Positions 7,904 through 15,687 are shown, counted from the first letter of the stretch. The stretch: 30,656 bases of DNA from an uncultured Oscillibacter sp. (GCA_900542115.1 UQMC01000005.1:1-30656), one strand, 5' to 3'. Notes: generated from the sequence alone by a model not told the origin. Program-made: numbers and translations.

Positions 7904-9643
7904 TTACATCTTCTCCGGCGCGTCCACGCCGATGAGCTTCAGACCGTTTTTCAGCACAGCCCGGGCATCGTCCGCCAGCTTCAGCCGCGCGGCAGCCACC
8001 TGCGGCTCCTCGCCCCGGATGCGGCAGGCGGTATAGAAGCGGTGGAAGCAGCCGGCAAGCTCCTGCAGGCAGCGGTTGATGTGGCTGGGGTCATAGTCCC
8101 GGGCAGCCAGCTTGATCTCCTCGCAGAACTGGGCCATCTGCTTGATGAGGGCCTTTTCCGCCTCGCCGGAGAGCAGGCTCAAATCAGCAGTCTCTGGCAC
8201 GGCAATACCGTCCGCCGCCAGCGCCCGCACAAGGGAGCAGATGCGGGCATGGGCGTATTCCACGTAGTAAATGGGATTTTCGGAGTCCTCCCGGACAGCC
8301 AGACCCAAATCGAACTCCATCTGGGTATCGGGCTTGGAGTTAAAGTACCAGCGGGCGGCGTCCACACTGACCTCGTCCAGCAAATCGTGGAGAGAGATAG
8401 CCTTGCCGGTACGCTTGCTCATCCGGACCACCTCACCGTCCCGCAGGAGCTTGACGAGCTGCATCAGCACGATGTCCAGCCGCTCAGAGCCGTTGAGACC
8501 CAGGGCGTCCAGCGCGCCCTTCAAGCGGGCCACATGGCCGTGGTGATCCGCGCCCCAGATATTGATGACCTTATCGAAGCCGCGAACGGCAAACTTATTG
8601 CGGTGATAGGCGATGTCGGCGGCAAAGTAGGTATAAAAGCCGTTGGCCCGGCGGAGCACATCGTCCTTCAGATCCAGCTTTTCGATGTCGGCCTCTTTTT
8701 TACCGGCCTTACGGAAATGCTCCCGCAGAATGTCGGCGGTCTTCAGCCAGAGAGCGCCATCCTTTTCATACGTCCAGCCGCGCTCCGTCAGCAGCGCCAC
8801 GGTCTCGGCCACATAGCCGCTTTCATGGAGGGAGGACTCATAGAACCAGTTGTCATAGTGAATCTTATAGCGCTCAAGGTCCGCCTTCATCCGGGGCAGG
8901 TTCACGGAAAGGCCGTACTGTGCCAGCACCGTCTGCCGCTCCTGCTCGGATACATTCAGCAGCTTGTCGCCGTTTTCATCGTAATACGCCTTGGCCAGGT
9001 CCCGGATATCCTCGCCCTGATAGCCGTCCTCCGGGAAAGCGATGGAGTCCTCACCGTTGATAAGCTGGAGGTAGCGGACCTCAATAGAGCGGGCAAACTT
9101 GTCGATCTGGTGTCCGGCGTCATTGACATAAAACTCCCGGGTCACGTCCGCACCGCAGGCGGTGAGAACGGAGGCCAGCGTATCGCCCAGCACGCCGCCC
9201 CGGGCGTTGCCCATGTGCATGGGGCCGGTGGGGTTGGCGGAGACGAACTCCACCATGATCTTCTGGCCCTTGAGGCTTTCGTTGGTGCCGTAGGCGTCCC
9301 CCTCCGTTTCCACGGCGTTCATGACCCCGGCGTACCACTCATTCCCCAGCCGGAAGTTCAAAAAGCCGGGGCCGGCAATCTCCGCGGAGGTGAAATAGGT
9401 ACCGGTGAGGTCCATGTGGTCCAGAAGCGCCTGTGCGATGACACGGGGGGGCTTTCCCAGCGCCTTGGCCGCCGCCAGCGCGAACGTGGTAGTATAATCG
9501 CCGTTGGCCGTGTCCTTGGGAATCTCCACCGGAGCCGTTTTGACCTCCGCTTCCGGCAGTGTTCCGTCCGCCGCCGCGGCCCGGTAGGCCGCCATAGCCA
9601 GCGCCGCCGCCTGTTCCTTTGCGTTTTGGATCATGTTCGTCAT
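7904..9643 (-). CDS. argS: Arginyl-tRNA synthetase
   Basis: A 579-residue class I synthetase that charges tRNA-Arg. The N-terminal tRNA-binding (Add-1) domain is followed by the class I site ANPTGPMHMGNARGG, whose HMGN (143-146) is the HIGH equivalent. Next come REFYVNDAGHQ, the catalytic core with IWGADHHGHVARL and the KMSKS-type loop VRMSKRTG, and a C-terminal DALR anticodon-binding domain (e.g. YYVEYAHARI). Length is slightly above the common ~560 residues. Either M1 or M4 could be the start; the AAAGGG upstream fits M1. It follows the DUF1934 gene by 36 nt, matching the ywiB-argS pairing of Bacillus. Confidence 0.96.
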   Translation of the reverse strand: MTNMIQNAKEQAAALAMAAYRAAAADGTLPEAEVKTAPVEIPKDTANGDYTTTFALAAAKALGKPPRVIAQALLDHMDLTGTYFTSAEIAGPGFLNFRLGNEWYAGVMNAVETEGDAYGTNESLKGQKIMVEFVSANPTGPMHMGNARGGVLGDTLASVLTACGADVTREFYVNDAGHQIDKFARSIEVRYLQLINGEDSIAFPEDGYQGEDIRDLAKAYYDENGDKLLNVSEQERQTVLAQYGLSVNLPRMKADLERYKIHYDNWFYESSLHESGYVAETVALLTERGWTYEKDGALWLKTADILREHFRKAGKKEADIEKLDLKDDVLRRANGFYTYFAADIAYHRNKFAVRGFDKVINIWGADHHGHVARLKGALDALGLNGSERLDIVLMQLVKLLRDGEVVRMSKRTGKAISLHDLLDEVSVDAARWYFNSKPDTQMEFDLGLAVREDSENPIYYVEYAHARICSLVRALAADGIAVPETADLSLLSGEAEKALIKQMAQFCEEIKLAARDYDPSHINRCLQELAGCFHRFYTACRIRGEEPQVAAARLKLADDARAVLKNGLKLIGVDAPEKM

Positions 9644-9679
9644 ATCGTTAAACCCTTTCTTTGGTTAAAATAATCTGCT

Positions 9680-10120
9680 TTATTTTGCCCGTACTCGAAT
9701 TTTGAAGCAGTTTCGGCCGGTGACCACGTGCTCCACCGCGATGGAATACTTGATCTCCATAAGGCCGCCCCGCTCCGTCAGGTTATGGAGCAGGCGGCTG
9801 GTCTGGATATCCACCGTCAGCTCGCCGTAAGGGGTCTCATAAAGGGAGGTGTGCTGCTGCCCCTCCTCAAACACCATCTGGGAGCTGACGCTGCCGCTGC
9901 GGCGCAGAATCACCCGCCGGGGGTCGATCTCAAATGTGGTCTCCGTCCCCTCCATGCCGGTGAGCTCCGATTCCCTGTAGCGTAAAAGCAGGCCGGTGTC
10001 CGTGGTCTCCAGCGTCCCCTCTGTCATCAGCTCCGTGGCATCCGGGTCCACCCCGTCAAAATACTGCTCGCCCCGGACGGAGATCATCACGGGAATCTCA
10101 TTTTTTTCAATACTGTTCAA
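9680..10120 (-). CDS. DUF1934 (YwiB-like) protein
   Basis: A 146-residue DUF1934 protein with a predicted calycin-like beta barrel and unknown role. Its pattern (IPVMISVRGEQ, GTLETTDTGLLLRYRESE, a DPRRVILRRSG strand, YETPYGELTVDIQTSRL, then YSIAVEHVVTGRNCFKIRVR) alternates strands throughout and fits the family. I place the start at a TTG (10120) because GGAGAGG lies seven bases before it. A GTG at 10138 would add six residues but has no matching site. The start overlaps the end of murI by 14 nt. The gene sits between murI and argS, so its role may be tied to wall or translation housekeeping, but this is only context. Confidence 0.83.
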   Translation of the reverse strand: MNSIEKNEIPVMISVRGEQYFDGVDPDATELMTEGTLETTDTGLLLRYRESELTGMEGTETTFEIDPRRVILRRSGSVSSQMVFEEGQQHTSLYETPYGELTVDIQTSRLLHNLTERGGLMEIKYSIAVEHVVTGRNCFKIRVRAK

Positions 10121-10922
10121 TGTTGATCCTCTCCGCACCGTGGCTCAGCTCCTCACCAAGAAACACGGACGCGATTTTTTCAAAATCCTCCGGCCGGTCG
10201 CTGACATAGAAATCCGCGCCGCCCTCCCGGGTCTCATCCGCCCGCAGGCTTCCCGCCTTCAGCAGCCGCTTCAGTTCAAAGGCGGACTCCTCACCGGCGG
10301 AGACCAGCGCCACCTCCGGCCCCATAATGTCCCGGATGATGTCTGTCAGCAGCGGGTAGTGGGTGCAACCTAAAATCAGGGTGTCCACCCCGGCGGCCTT
10401 CACCGGCTCCAGATATTCCCGGGCCACCGTTTCGATCACCACGTCGCCCCGGCTGATTCGGCCGTTTTCCACCAACGGGACAAACAGGGGGCAGGGCTTT
10501 CCGACGATCTCCACCGCCGGGTCCAGCCGCCGCAGCGCCGCCTCATAAGCGCCGGAGCGGATGGAAGCCAGTGTGGCGATAATGCCCACTTTCTTGTTTT
10601 TTGTCATCAGCAAAGCCCGCCGGCAGGTGGGCTCCACCACGCCTACGATGGGCAAATCGTTTTCCGCCTGCAAGGTGTCCAGCGAGGTGGTGGACACAGT
10701 GCCGCAGGCGATGACAATGGCCTTCAAATCAAAGGAGCGGAGAAACCGGACATCCTGCCGGGCGTATTTCAGCAGCGTCTCCTTGGACCGGCCGCCATAG
10801 GGCACCCGGGCCGTATCGCCGAAGTAAATCAACTTTTCCTCCGGCAGAATCTGCCGGAGAGCCTTCACCGCAGTCAGTCCGCCGAGGCCGGAATCGAATA
10901 CACCGATGGGACGGGCGTCCAT
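10107..10922 (-). CDS. murI: Glutamate racemase
   Basis: A 271-residue cofactor-independent racemase that makes D-glutamate for peptidoglycan. The first catalytic region IGVFDSGLGGLT holds the Asp/Ser pair (10, 11). Cys73 sits in IACGTVS and Cys186 in LGCTHYPLL, the two catalytic thiols. DTARVPYG and GVVEPT are also typical. The first cysteine motif differs from the textbook ACNTA(S/T), with Gly in place of Asn; I recall such variants in Clostridia and do not take it as loss of function. The ATG at 10922 follows GGAG by seven bases. It heads the murI-DUF1934-argS operon. Confidence 0.95.
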   Translation of the reverse strand: MDARPIGVFDSGLGGLTAVKALRQILPEEKLIYFGDTARVPYGGRSKETLLKYARQDVRFLRSFDLKAIVIACGTVSTTSLDTLQAENDLPIVGVVEPTCRRALLMTKNKKVGIIATLASIRSGAYEAALRRLDPAVEIVGKPCPLFVPLVENGRISRGDVVIETVAREYLEPVKAAGVDTLILGCTHYPLLTDIIRDIMGPEVALVSAGEESAFELKRLLKAGSLRADETREGGADFYVSDRPEDFEKIASVFLGEELSHGAERINIEQY

Positions 10923-10964
10923 ATACTCACTCCTTTTATCTTACATAGCTTACATAGAACATAT

Positions 10965-10993
10965 ATTATATAATATCACGCCCCGTATCGCAA
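10965..10993 (-). promoter_or_regulatory. Promoter of the murI operon
   Basis: On the minus strand a perfect TATAAT (10965-10970) is preceded after 17 bp by TTGCGA (10988-10993), four of six -35 bases. It lies about 43 nt before the murI start, in an AT-rich divergent region. Confidence 0.8.
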
Positions 10994-11047
10994 GACAGAT
11001 TTTAGGCTTTTTACCCTCTTTTTTATATAGCATTTCCCGGTTTCTTC

Positions 11048-11056
11048 TGTTATAAT
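11048..11056 (+). promoter_or_regulatory. Extended -10 promoter
   Basis: TGT followed by a perfect TATAAT (11051-11056) forms an extended -10 element. No good -35 is present at the right distance, which is typical for this promoter class. It reads toward the gene starting at 11139 and is divergent from the murI promoter. Confidence 0.65.
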
Positions 11057-11138
11057 AATGCAAAATCAAGCGCAGGCTTCGGAACGCGGCGCGCAGGCCG
11101 CCGATCTGCCGGAGCCATGCCGGAGGAGGTGTCTCCTG

Positions 11139-11558
11139 ATGAAGCTGGAATTGACGGACCGGCAGTTCCGTTATCTGCTGGACCTTGTATACATAGGAAA
11201 CTGGGTACTCAACGCCACCCGGGGCGATGACCGCATTGAGGAATACGATCAGGTGGAGAGCGCCGTGTTTTCCCACTGTCTTACGCAGGGCATGGGAAAG
11301 CTGGTGGAGCACTATCAGGGCAGCCTGATTCCCTCCCGCGCCTTTGCTGACGGCGGCATCCACGAGGCCATCGAGCAGTATGAGGACACGGTCTTTTACG
11401 AAATACTGGCCGAGGAGCTGGCGCTGAAGGACCTGAACGGCCAGCCGCTGACCCGCGAAAATTACGCCGCTCTCATGGAGCGAATCGACGCCTATCTCTC
11501 CGAATTTGACGAAAACGGCACGGAGCACGTTTCCGTTGATCTGGACGAGGGGCAATAA
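11139..11558 (+). CDS. Small acidic protein of unknown function
   Basis: A 139-residue acidic, soluble protein that I do not recognise. The N-terminal part (LELTDRQFRYLLDLVYIGNWVLNATR) looks helical, and the rest is helix-rich with many Asp/Glu, ending EHVSVDLDEGQ. There is no signal peptide or membrane segment. The frame is open from 11058, but the ATG at 11139 is chosen because GGAGGAGG lies nine bases before it. It is monocistronic, with an extended -10 promoter upstream and an intrinsic terminator downstream. Confidence 0.8.
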   Translation: MKLELTDRQFRYLLDLVYIGNWVLNATRGDDRIEEYDQVESAVFSHCLTQGMGKLVEHYQGSLIPSRAFADGGIHEAIEQYEDTVFYEILAEELALKDLNGQPLTRENYAALMERIDAYLSEFDENGTEHVSVDLDEGQ

Positions 11559-11579
11559 AAACCGCAAAAGCTTTACCAA

Positions 11580-11623
11580 GAGTCCGAAAGGGGAGGGAAA
11601 ATTCCTCTCCTTTCGGACTTTTA
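11580..11623 (+). terminator. Intrinsic terminator
   Basis: A long hairpin with an 11-bp outer stem (AGTCCGAAAGG with its complement) and an inner GAGG/CCTC extension is followed by TTTTAT. It ends the gene at 11139-11558, about 20 nt after its stop. Confidence 0.9.
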
Positions 11624-11644
11624 TATGAAAATCTGCATTTTCTC

Positions 11645-11675
11645 TTGACATGAAGTGTACTTTAAGTTTTATAAT
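11645..11675 (+). promoter_or_regulatory. Long-spacer promoter with dyad, MerR type
   Basis: A perfect -35 TTGACA (11645-11650) and a perfect -10 TATAAT (11670-11675) are separated by 19 bp, two more than optimal. An imperfect dyad centred on AAGTGTACTT (11653-11662) lies in the spacer. This layout is characteristic of promoters activated by MerR-family regulators, which twist the long spacer. No MerR gene is in the window, so the regulator would act in trans. Confidence 0.65.
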
Positions 11676-11727
11676 AACGGTGCTTTAGGAAAATAGGAAC
11701 AATCACTGCATAAGGAGAGGAAAGCAC

Positions 11728-12837
11728 ATGGCATCCAAGGTTTATTTCGCGGACTTCCGCTGCCCCAGTTGGCGGGAGAATCTTCAGCAGAAGCTGGCCC
11801 GTCTCATGATGAGCGCCGGCTTCGGCGACATTGACATGGAGGGCAAGTACGTTGCCATCAAACTGCACTTCGGCGAGCCGGGCAACATGGCCTATCTGCG
11901 TCCCAACTGGGCCAAGGCCGTTGCCGATCTGGTGAAAAGCAAGGGCGGCAAGCCGTTTCTGACGGACTGCAACACGCTATATATCGGCGGGCGGAAAAAC
12001 GCGCTGGACCACATCGAGTCTGCGTATGTCAACGGCTTCACCCCCTACTCCACCGGCTGCCACATCATCATTGCCGACGGTCTCAAGGGTAATGACGAGG
12101 TATCGGTCCCCGTGGAGGGCGGCGAGTATGTGAAGGAGGCCAAGATCGGCCGGGCCGTGATGGACGCCGACGTCTTCATTTCCCTCACCCACTTCAAGGG
12201 CCATGAGCAAGCCGGCTTCGGCGGCTGTATGAAGAACATCGGCATGGGCTGCGGCTCCCGGGCCGGCAAGATGGAGCAGCACAACTCCGGCAAGCCCTTT
12301 GTCAAACAGAAAAAGTGCGTGGGCTGCCATTCCTGCGCCAAGATCTGCGCCCACGGCGCGCCGACCTTCGGCCCCGATAAGAAGGCCACTATTGACACGG
12401 ACAAGTGCGTAGGCTGCGCCCGTTGCCTTGCCATCTGCCCCACGGACGCCATCCAGTGTATGTATGACGAGGCGCCCTCCATTCTCAACAAGAAAATTGC
12501 CGAGTATACAAAGGCCGTGGTGCAGAGCCGCCCCTGCTTCCATGTGTCCCTCGTCATGGACGTATCCCCCAACTGCGACTGCCACAGTGAGAATGACGTT
12601 CCCATCGTCCCCAACGTGGGTATGTTCGCCTCCTTCGACCCCGTGGCCTTGGATCAGGCGTGCATTGACGCCGTGCTGGCGCAGCCGAAAATGCCGAACT
12701 CCGTCATCGGCGGCGCAGACTGCGACTGTGCCGACCATTTCAAGGCCGCGCACCCCGATGTGGATTGGGAGGCCTGCCTGTCCCACGGCGAAAAGATCGG
12801 CCTTGGCAGCCGGGAATATGAACTGGTGAAAATTTAA
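11728..12837 (+). CDS. DUF362 protein with two [4Fe-4S] ferredoxin motifs
   Basis: A 369-residue cytoplasmic protein with a DUF362 domain (residues ~1-190 and ~260-345) interrupted by a two-cluster ferredoxin segment. The clusters are ligated by C197, C200, C203, C207 and C227, C230, C233, C237 (CxxCxxCxxxC twice, the second followed by Pro). Other DUF362 hallmarks are KLHFGEPGNMAYLRP, DCNTLY..GRKNA..H, ISLTHFKGHEQAGFGGCMKNIGMGC and FASFDPVALDQACID. The biochemical role is not defined; electron transfer is implied by the clusters. AGGAGAGG precedes the ATG. The promoter suggests MerR-type control, possibly by redox or electrophile stress. A terminator follows 12 nt after the stop. Confidence 0.9.
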   Translation: MASKVYFADFRCPSWRENLQQKLARLMMSAGFGDIDMEGKYVAIKLHFGEPGNMAYLRPNWAKAVADLVKSKGGKPFLTDCNTLYIGGRKNALDHIESAYVNGFTPYSTGCHIIIADGLKGNDEVSVPVEGGEYVKEAKIGRAVMDADVFISLTHFKGHEQAGFGGCMKNIGMGCGSRAGKMEQHNSGKPFVKQKKCVGCHSCAKICAHGAPTFGPDKKATIDTDKCVGCARCLAICPTDAIQCMYDEAPSILNKKIAEYTKAVVQSRPCFHVSLVMDVSPNCDCHSENDVPIVPNVGMFASFDPVALDQACIDAVLAQPKMPNSVIGGADCDCADHFKAAHPDVDWEACLSHGEKIGLGSREYELVKI

Positions 12838-12849
12838 AACACATAACAC

Positions 12850-12876
12850 AAAAGGAGAGCCGTCGGCTCTCCTTTT
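12850..12876. terminator. Bidirectional intrinsic terminator
   Basis: A 12-bp perfect stem (12850-12861 with 12865-12876) with a GTC loop and A/T-rich ends lies between converging genes. It supplies a U-run on either strand. Confidence 0.92.
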
Positions 12877-12888
12877 GCTCTGTTTATT

Positions 12889-13464
12889 TTAACAGCCCTT
12901 GGAAACGATGCTCAGCGCCCGTTCCACGTTCTTCACGCAGTAGAACACCATGCCGGCAGCGTTGTCCTTTTCGCTGAACGTGGTGCCGAGAGGGTGTCCC
13001 GCCAGCCAGCGCAGCTTGTTTTTAGCCTCCGCCTCCGTCTTGCTGCCCAGCAGCAGACAGTTCTCCTTGTCGGAGGGGCGGTAGATCTGAACGTCATCCA
13101 CCTTGCCAAGCTCCATGGTGTACATGGTCTTGTCCTTCTGGACAACGATGGCCCGCTGATTGGTCACAGCATACTGCTGCGCCTTTGCGGTCCGCCAATC
13201 CTGCACCGGCGCCATCATGATGCACAGCCACACCACAGCCACCACAGCCAGCAGCTTGAACTGGATGCTGCCGATCACCGCCGTGCAGGCAATGACCAGC
13301 GCCAGCGTGATCACCGTTGTAATGATCCAGCTTTTGATGATCTGCTTGCCGCAGCTCCCCTCCAGCAGCCCGATGGGCTCCGTGGCGCTCTGCCAGAGAA
13401 TCTCCTCACCCGGCCGCAGGTCTTTTGCCGCAATGACAGTGTTCCCTCTCTGTACCTCGCTCAT
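12889..13464 (-). CDS. Two-TM protein with bacterial PH-like domain
   Basis: A 191-residue membrane protein. Two hydrophobic helices (about 43-63 and 67-84) follow a soluble N-terminus with RPGEEILWQ, a sequence often seen before bacterial PH domains. The stretch QQYAVTNQRAIVVQK..TMYTMELGKVDDVQIYRPS matches the first strands of such domains (bPH type). The family is thought to bind membranes or partners, and the exact role here is unknown. The ATG at 13464 is preceded by GAGGAGG. It is monocistronic, just outside the phage-like cluster. Confidence 0.72.
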   Translation of the reverse strand: MSEVQRGNTVIAAKDLRPGEEILWQSATEPIGLLEGSCGKQIIKSWIITTVITLALVIACTAVIGSIQFKLLAVVAVVWLCIMMAPVQDWRTAKAQQYAVTNQRAIVVQKDKTMYTMELGKVDDVQIYRPSDKENCLLLGSKTEAEAKNKLRWLAGHPLGTTFSEKDNAAGMVFYCVKNVERALSIVSKGC

Positions 13465-13515
13465 AGTATGTTCCTCCTCATTTCTCCGGACTTACACGGT
13501 CCGCTCTCTGATATC

Positions 13516-13521
13516 ATTATA
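13516..13521 (-). promoter_or_regulatory. Likely -10 element
   Basis: A perfect TATAAT on the minus strand lies 52 nt upstream of the PH-like gene. No convincing -35 is seen. The rest of 13465-13622 holds no gene and no repeat shared with the other edge of the phage-like cluster. Confidence 0.5.
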
Positions 13522-13622
13522 TGCCACACCGCCGTTTAGCCGCTGGAAAGTTTTCCCATTTTGCCGTTAAGTGCTGTTATGTCTCCGCCGCTTTTCGTTC
13601 ACGATTTATAAATTCTAAACAG

Positions 13623-13657
13623 AAGGCAGGCAGTCCCGTAAGGGACTGCCTGCCTTT
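13623..13657 (-). terminator. Terminator hairpin at the end of the phage-like operon
   Basis: A 15-bp perfect stem (13623-13637 with 13642-13656) with a GTAA loop lies just after the last gene of the cluster. A modest T-rich stretch follows on the minus strand. It insulates the cluster from the chromosome. Confidence 0.8.
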
Positions 13658-13662
13658 CATTT

Positions 13663-14352
13663 TCATATATGCTGCCAGAGCCGGTACAGGCTTTGAAGCA
13701 GTTCCTGTCTTGTCACGGTTTTTCCCGGCTCCGCCAGTTGTGCTTCCGTCAAAATTCCCTTTTCCGCCGCCCATTTCATGACCGGATTCTCCGGTGCGGC
13801 AGCCTCCGCTTCCTGCCAGAACAGCAGCAGCGTGGCCACCTTACGGCTGGATGCCACAGCTCCGTCCGGGAAGCGTCCCTGTGTGGAGCCGCCTCCGTCC
13901 AGCATCAGCGCATCGGAGATACCAAGGCCCAGCAGCTTGTTTTGAAGCTGGTCCCGGGTCAGGCTGGTCTTGTCACACCAGAGGACCACCCGCCCGTCCG
14001 GCATCCAGCCCACCGCTGTCCGGGCGGCACTGCGGGCCACATCTGCCGTCAACTCCCGCTTGAGCTTCTGCCCGTTTTTCAGCAGCGGAACACCCGAAAG
14101 AAAGCTGCCGCCCCGGTCCGTGTCCATCACGGGTCTTCTGTCCGCGCCGATGCTGACGCCCCAATCCCGGTAGGCGTCCCGGCTGATGATTTTTCCGTCA
14201 ATGACCGTCCAGCCCAGCGGGCGGAAACTGCTGTTGAACAGGTAGCCATTGATGATATGGGTACAGCCGGTCTCTTTTTTGACCTGTGTCAGCGTCTTTT
14301 TTCCGCTGTTGTGATAGACCTCTGCCCGGGCGCAGCGAAAAATCTCTACCAT
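13663..14352 (-). CDS. Phosphodiester glycosidase (NAGPA-like) protein
   Basis: A 229-residue protein with a phosphodiester glycosidase domain (NAGPA family) at residues ~1-180. The marker motifs RTAVGW (111-116) and ALMLDGGGSTQ (DGGGST 152-157) are present, with NGYLFN near residue 36. This family cleaves sugar-1-phosphate diesters and in bacteria occurs in exopolysaccharide and wall contexts. A C-terminal tail (about 188-229, MKWAAEKGILTE... with VTRQELLQSLYRLW) resembles one S-layer-homology repeat, which would bind wall polymers. It is the last gene of the cluster, where PBSX has its amidase, so wall or receptor glycan cleavage is a reasonable inference. It starts directly after the stop of the previous gene. 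Confidence 0.82.
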   Translation of the reverse strand: MVEIFRCARAEVYHNSGKKTLTQVKKETGCTHIINGYLFNSSFRPLGWTVIDGKIISRDAYRDWGVSIGADRRPVMDTDRGGSFLSGVPLLKNGQKLKRELTADVARSAARTAVGWMPDGRVVLWCDKTSLTRDQLQNKLLGLGISDALMLDGGGSTQGRFPDGAVASSRKVATLLLFWQEAEAAAPENPVMKWAAEKGILTEAQLAEPGKTVTRQELLQSLYRLWQHI

Positions 14353-14562
14353 TTACAGCCGGATACGCTTATAGCAGTAGCCGAGGCTGTCATAGCTCAA
14401 AGCATAGCCGTAAGCGGTGATGGTGGTGCCGGCCCTTGCCTCGTCCCGGTCCATGACCGGCATCGGAACACCATAGCGCAACGGCTGCCGCTCGTCAAGA
14501 CCGTAGGGGATGTCCGTCACGGTGATGGGTCTTCCGTCAGATGCCAAAACTGTCCTTTTCAT
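14353..14562 (-). CDS. Small phage-cluster protein, unknown
   Basis: A 69-residue protein not recognised. It is polar with no membrane segment and reads VLASDGRPITVTDIPYGLDERQPLRYG near the start, suggesting beta structure. GGAGG lies at a good distance before the ATG at 14562, and the glycosidase start abuts the stop, so it is very likely translated and coupled to that gene. Confidence 0.7.
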   Translation of the reverse strand: MKRTVLASDGRPITVTDIPYGLDERQPLRYGVPMPVMDRDEARAGTTITAYGYALSYDSLGYCYKRIRL

Positions 14563-14577
14563 AAAATTGCTCCTCCC

Positions 14578-14847
14578 TCATTTGCAAAAAAGCTGCTTGC
14601 CTGCCTGATTCACGCCGGTGGCCGCAAGGCCGCTGACAATACCCACTGCCGCCGCGGTCAGCACATCCCCGGCAGGGAAATCCGCCATGAGAAACATCCC
14701 CGCCACGCCCAGCACGCCGCCGCAGGCGCCCACGATCACGGGAATCCATTTATTGTCCAGCCCGGACGCCTTCACGCCCTGACCGATGAGGTAGCAGATC
14801 ACCGTAATGGCCGCTACCCCGGCAATACCGAAAATCGAAATATCCAA
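14578..14847 (-). CDS. Phage holin
   Basis: An 89-residue membrane protein with three hydrophobic segments (about 5-22, 33-52 and 60-78), small and with a charged C-terminus, as in clostridial phage holins. The pattern ICYLIGQGVKASGLDNKWIPVIVGACGGVLGV is typical of a holin family common in Firmicutes prophages. Holins form membrane holes that release lysins or depolarise the cell. The start is a TTG at 14847 with a GAGAGGAG site seven bases upstream. No usual endolysin is adjacent; its partner may be the glycosidase or a host enzyme. Confidence 0.85.
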   Translation of the reverse strand: MDISIFGIAGVAAITVICYLIGQGVKASGLDNKWIPVIVGACGGVLGVAGMFLMADFPAGDVLTAAAVGIVSGLAATGVNQAGKQLFCK

Positions 14848-14865
14848 CGCAATGCTCCTCTCTCC

Positions 14866-15105
14866 CTAAGAAGGGACCCTATGCTCCGAAAGGCTGCTCC
14901 TCTCCAGCTTTTCAAGCCTGCGGTCCACGCCCCGCAGATGCTCCTCCAGCACCGGCGTCCGCCGCGCGAAATCGTTCAGCTCCCGGACCTCCCGGGACAG
15001 CTCCGCCAGCTTCTCATCCGTTACCGCCTGCGCCGCCCGATTGCTCAGCAGCACACCCAACAGCGTAATACAGCCGGACATGACCGCCGTTATGATTTCA
15101 CCCAT
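14866..15105 (-). CDS. Membrane-anchored coiled-coil protein of lysis module
   Basis: A 79-residue protein with one N-terminal membrane helix (about 4-21) and a long charged helix from residue 28 to 72 with a heptad-like pattern (LAELSREVRELNDF, then LEEHLRGVDRRLEKLERS). Position next to the holin and size resemble XhlA of PBSX, but the order is reversed, since XhlA has its membrane helix at the C-terminus. It may be a holin accessory. GGAGGAG precedes the ATG at 15105. Confidence 0.7.
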   Translation of the reverse strand: MGEIITAVMSGCITLLGVLLSNRAAQAVTDEKLAELSREVRELNDFARRTPVLEEHLRGVDRRLEKLERSSLSEHRVPS

Positions 15106-15108
15106 CTC

Positions 15109-15687
15109 TCACTCCTCCGGCGGCACCGCCAGTTGAAAGCTCTCCCATGTGTGTCCCGCCGCTTCCACACTGCTCCATGTATATTCCGCCGCCTCGCATT
15201 CAGCCCATGTCAGGTAGCGGAAGTAGAACTCCACCGCCAAATGGCACGGCAGAATATCCAGAATGATGCTTTGAATCTGTTCAAAGTCCGCCGGGATTCC
15301 CGCCGTTTTGGGAAAGATCACCCGCAGCCCCTCCGCCGTTTCCTCGGCTTTGGCCCGGATGCCGCAGCCGGTGAGCGTATCGTTGATGGCCTCCGGCGTC
15401 AGACTGTCCTCGCTGATTCGCAGCAGCGCCGCAATGGCCTCCCGCCGTTCCTCCGGTGTCACAGCGGCGGGCTTTCGCTGGAACAGTGCCTCCCGGCGCT
15501 CCAGTCCCGTTCCCTCCGCCGTGGCTAAAAGGCCCTCCCGCTCCGCCAGCGCCAAGCGGTCATCCACGCCGTCCAGCGCCGCCCCCAGCGCGGCCAGCTC
15601 GCCGCCCTGCTGCCGGCCGCCGGTCAGGTCATAAAGCCCCAGAGGTGCCAGCAGCGCTTGTAAATACCCCTCGTATTTTCCGCTCAT
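15109..15687 (-). CDS. DUF2313 (XkdU-like) tail tip protein
   Basis: A 192-residue protein of the XkdU/DUF2313 family, which joins the baseplate wedge to the tail fibre. The N-terminal helical part (YLQALLAPLGLYDL...) and the middle GIRAKAEETAEGLRVIFP.TAGIP followed by ILDILPCHLAVEFYFRYLTW are typical. The C-terminus carries three ten-residue units beginning TW at 160, 170 and 180. In PBSX the next gene is the fibre xkdV; here none follows, so this protein may form the outer tip itself. Its ATG overlaps the baseplate J stop by 4 nt. Confidence 0.85.
   Translation of the reverse strand: MSGKYEGYLQALLAPLGLYDLTGGRQQGGELAALGAALDGVDDRLALAEREGLLATAEGTGLERREALFQRKPAAVTPEERREAIAALLRISEDSLTPEAINDTLTGCGIRAKAEETAEGLRVIFPKTAGIPADFEQIQSIILDILPCHLAVEFYFRYLTWAECEAAEYTWSSVEAAGHTWESFQLAVPPEE

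Noticed and set aside
8042..9673. 543-residue ORF on the plus strand
   Set aside because: It is antisense to argS, whose motifs and length are complete; no ribosome binding site supports it.
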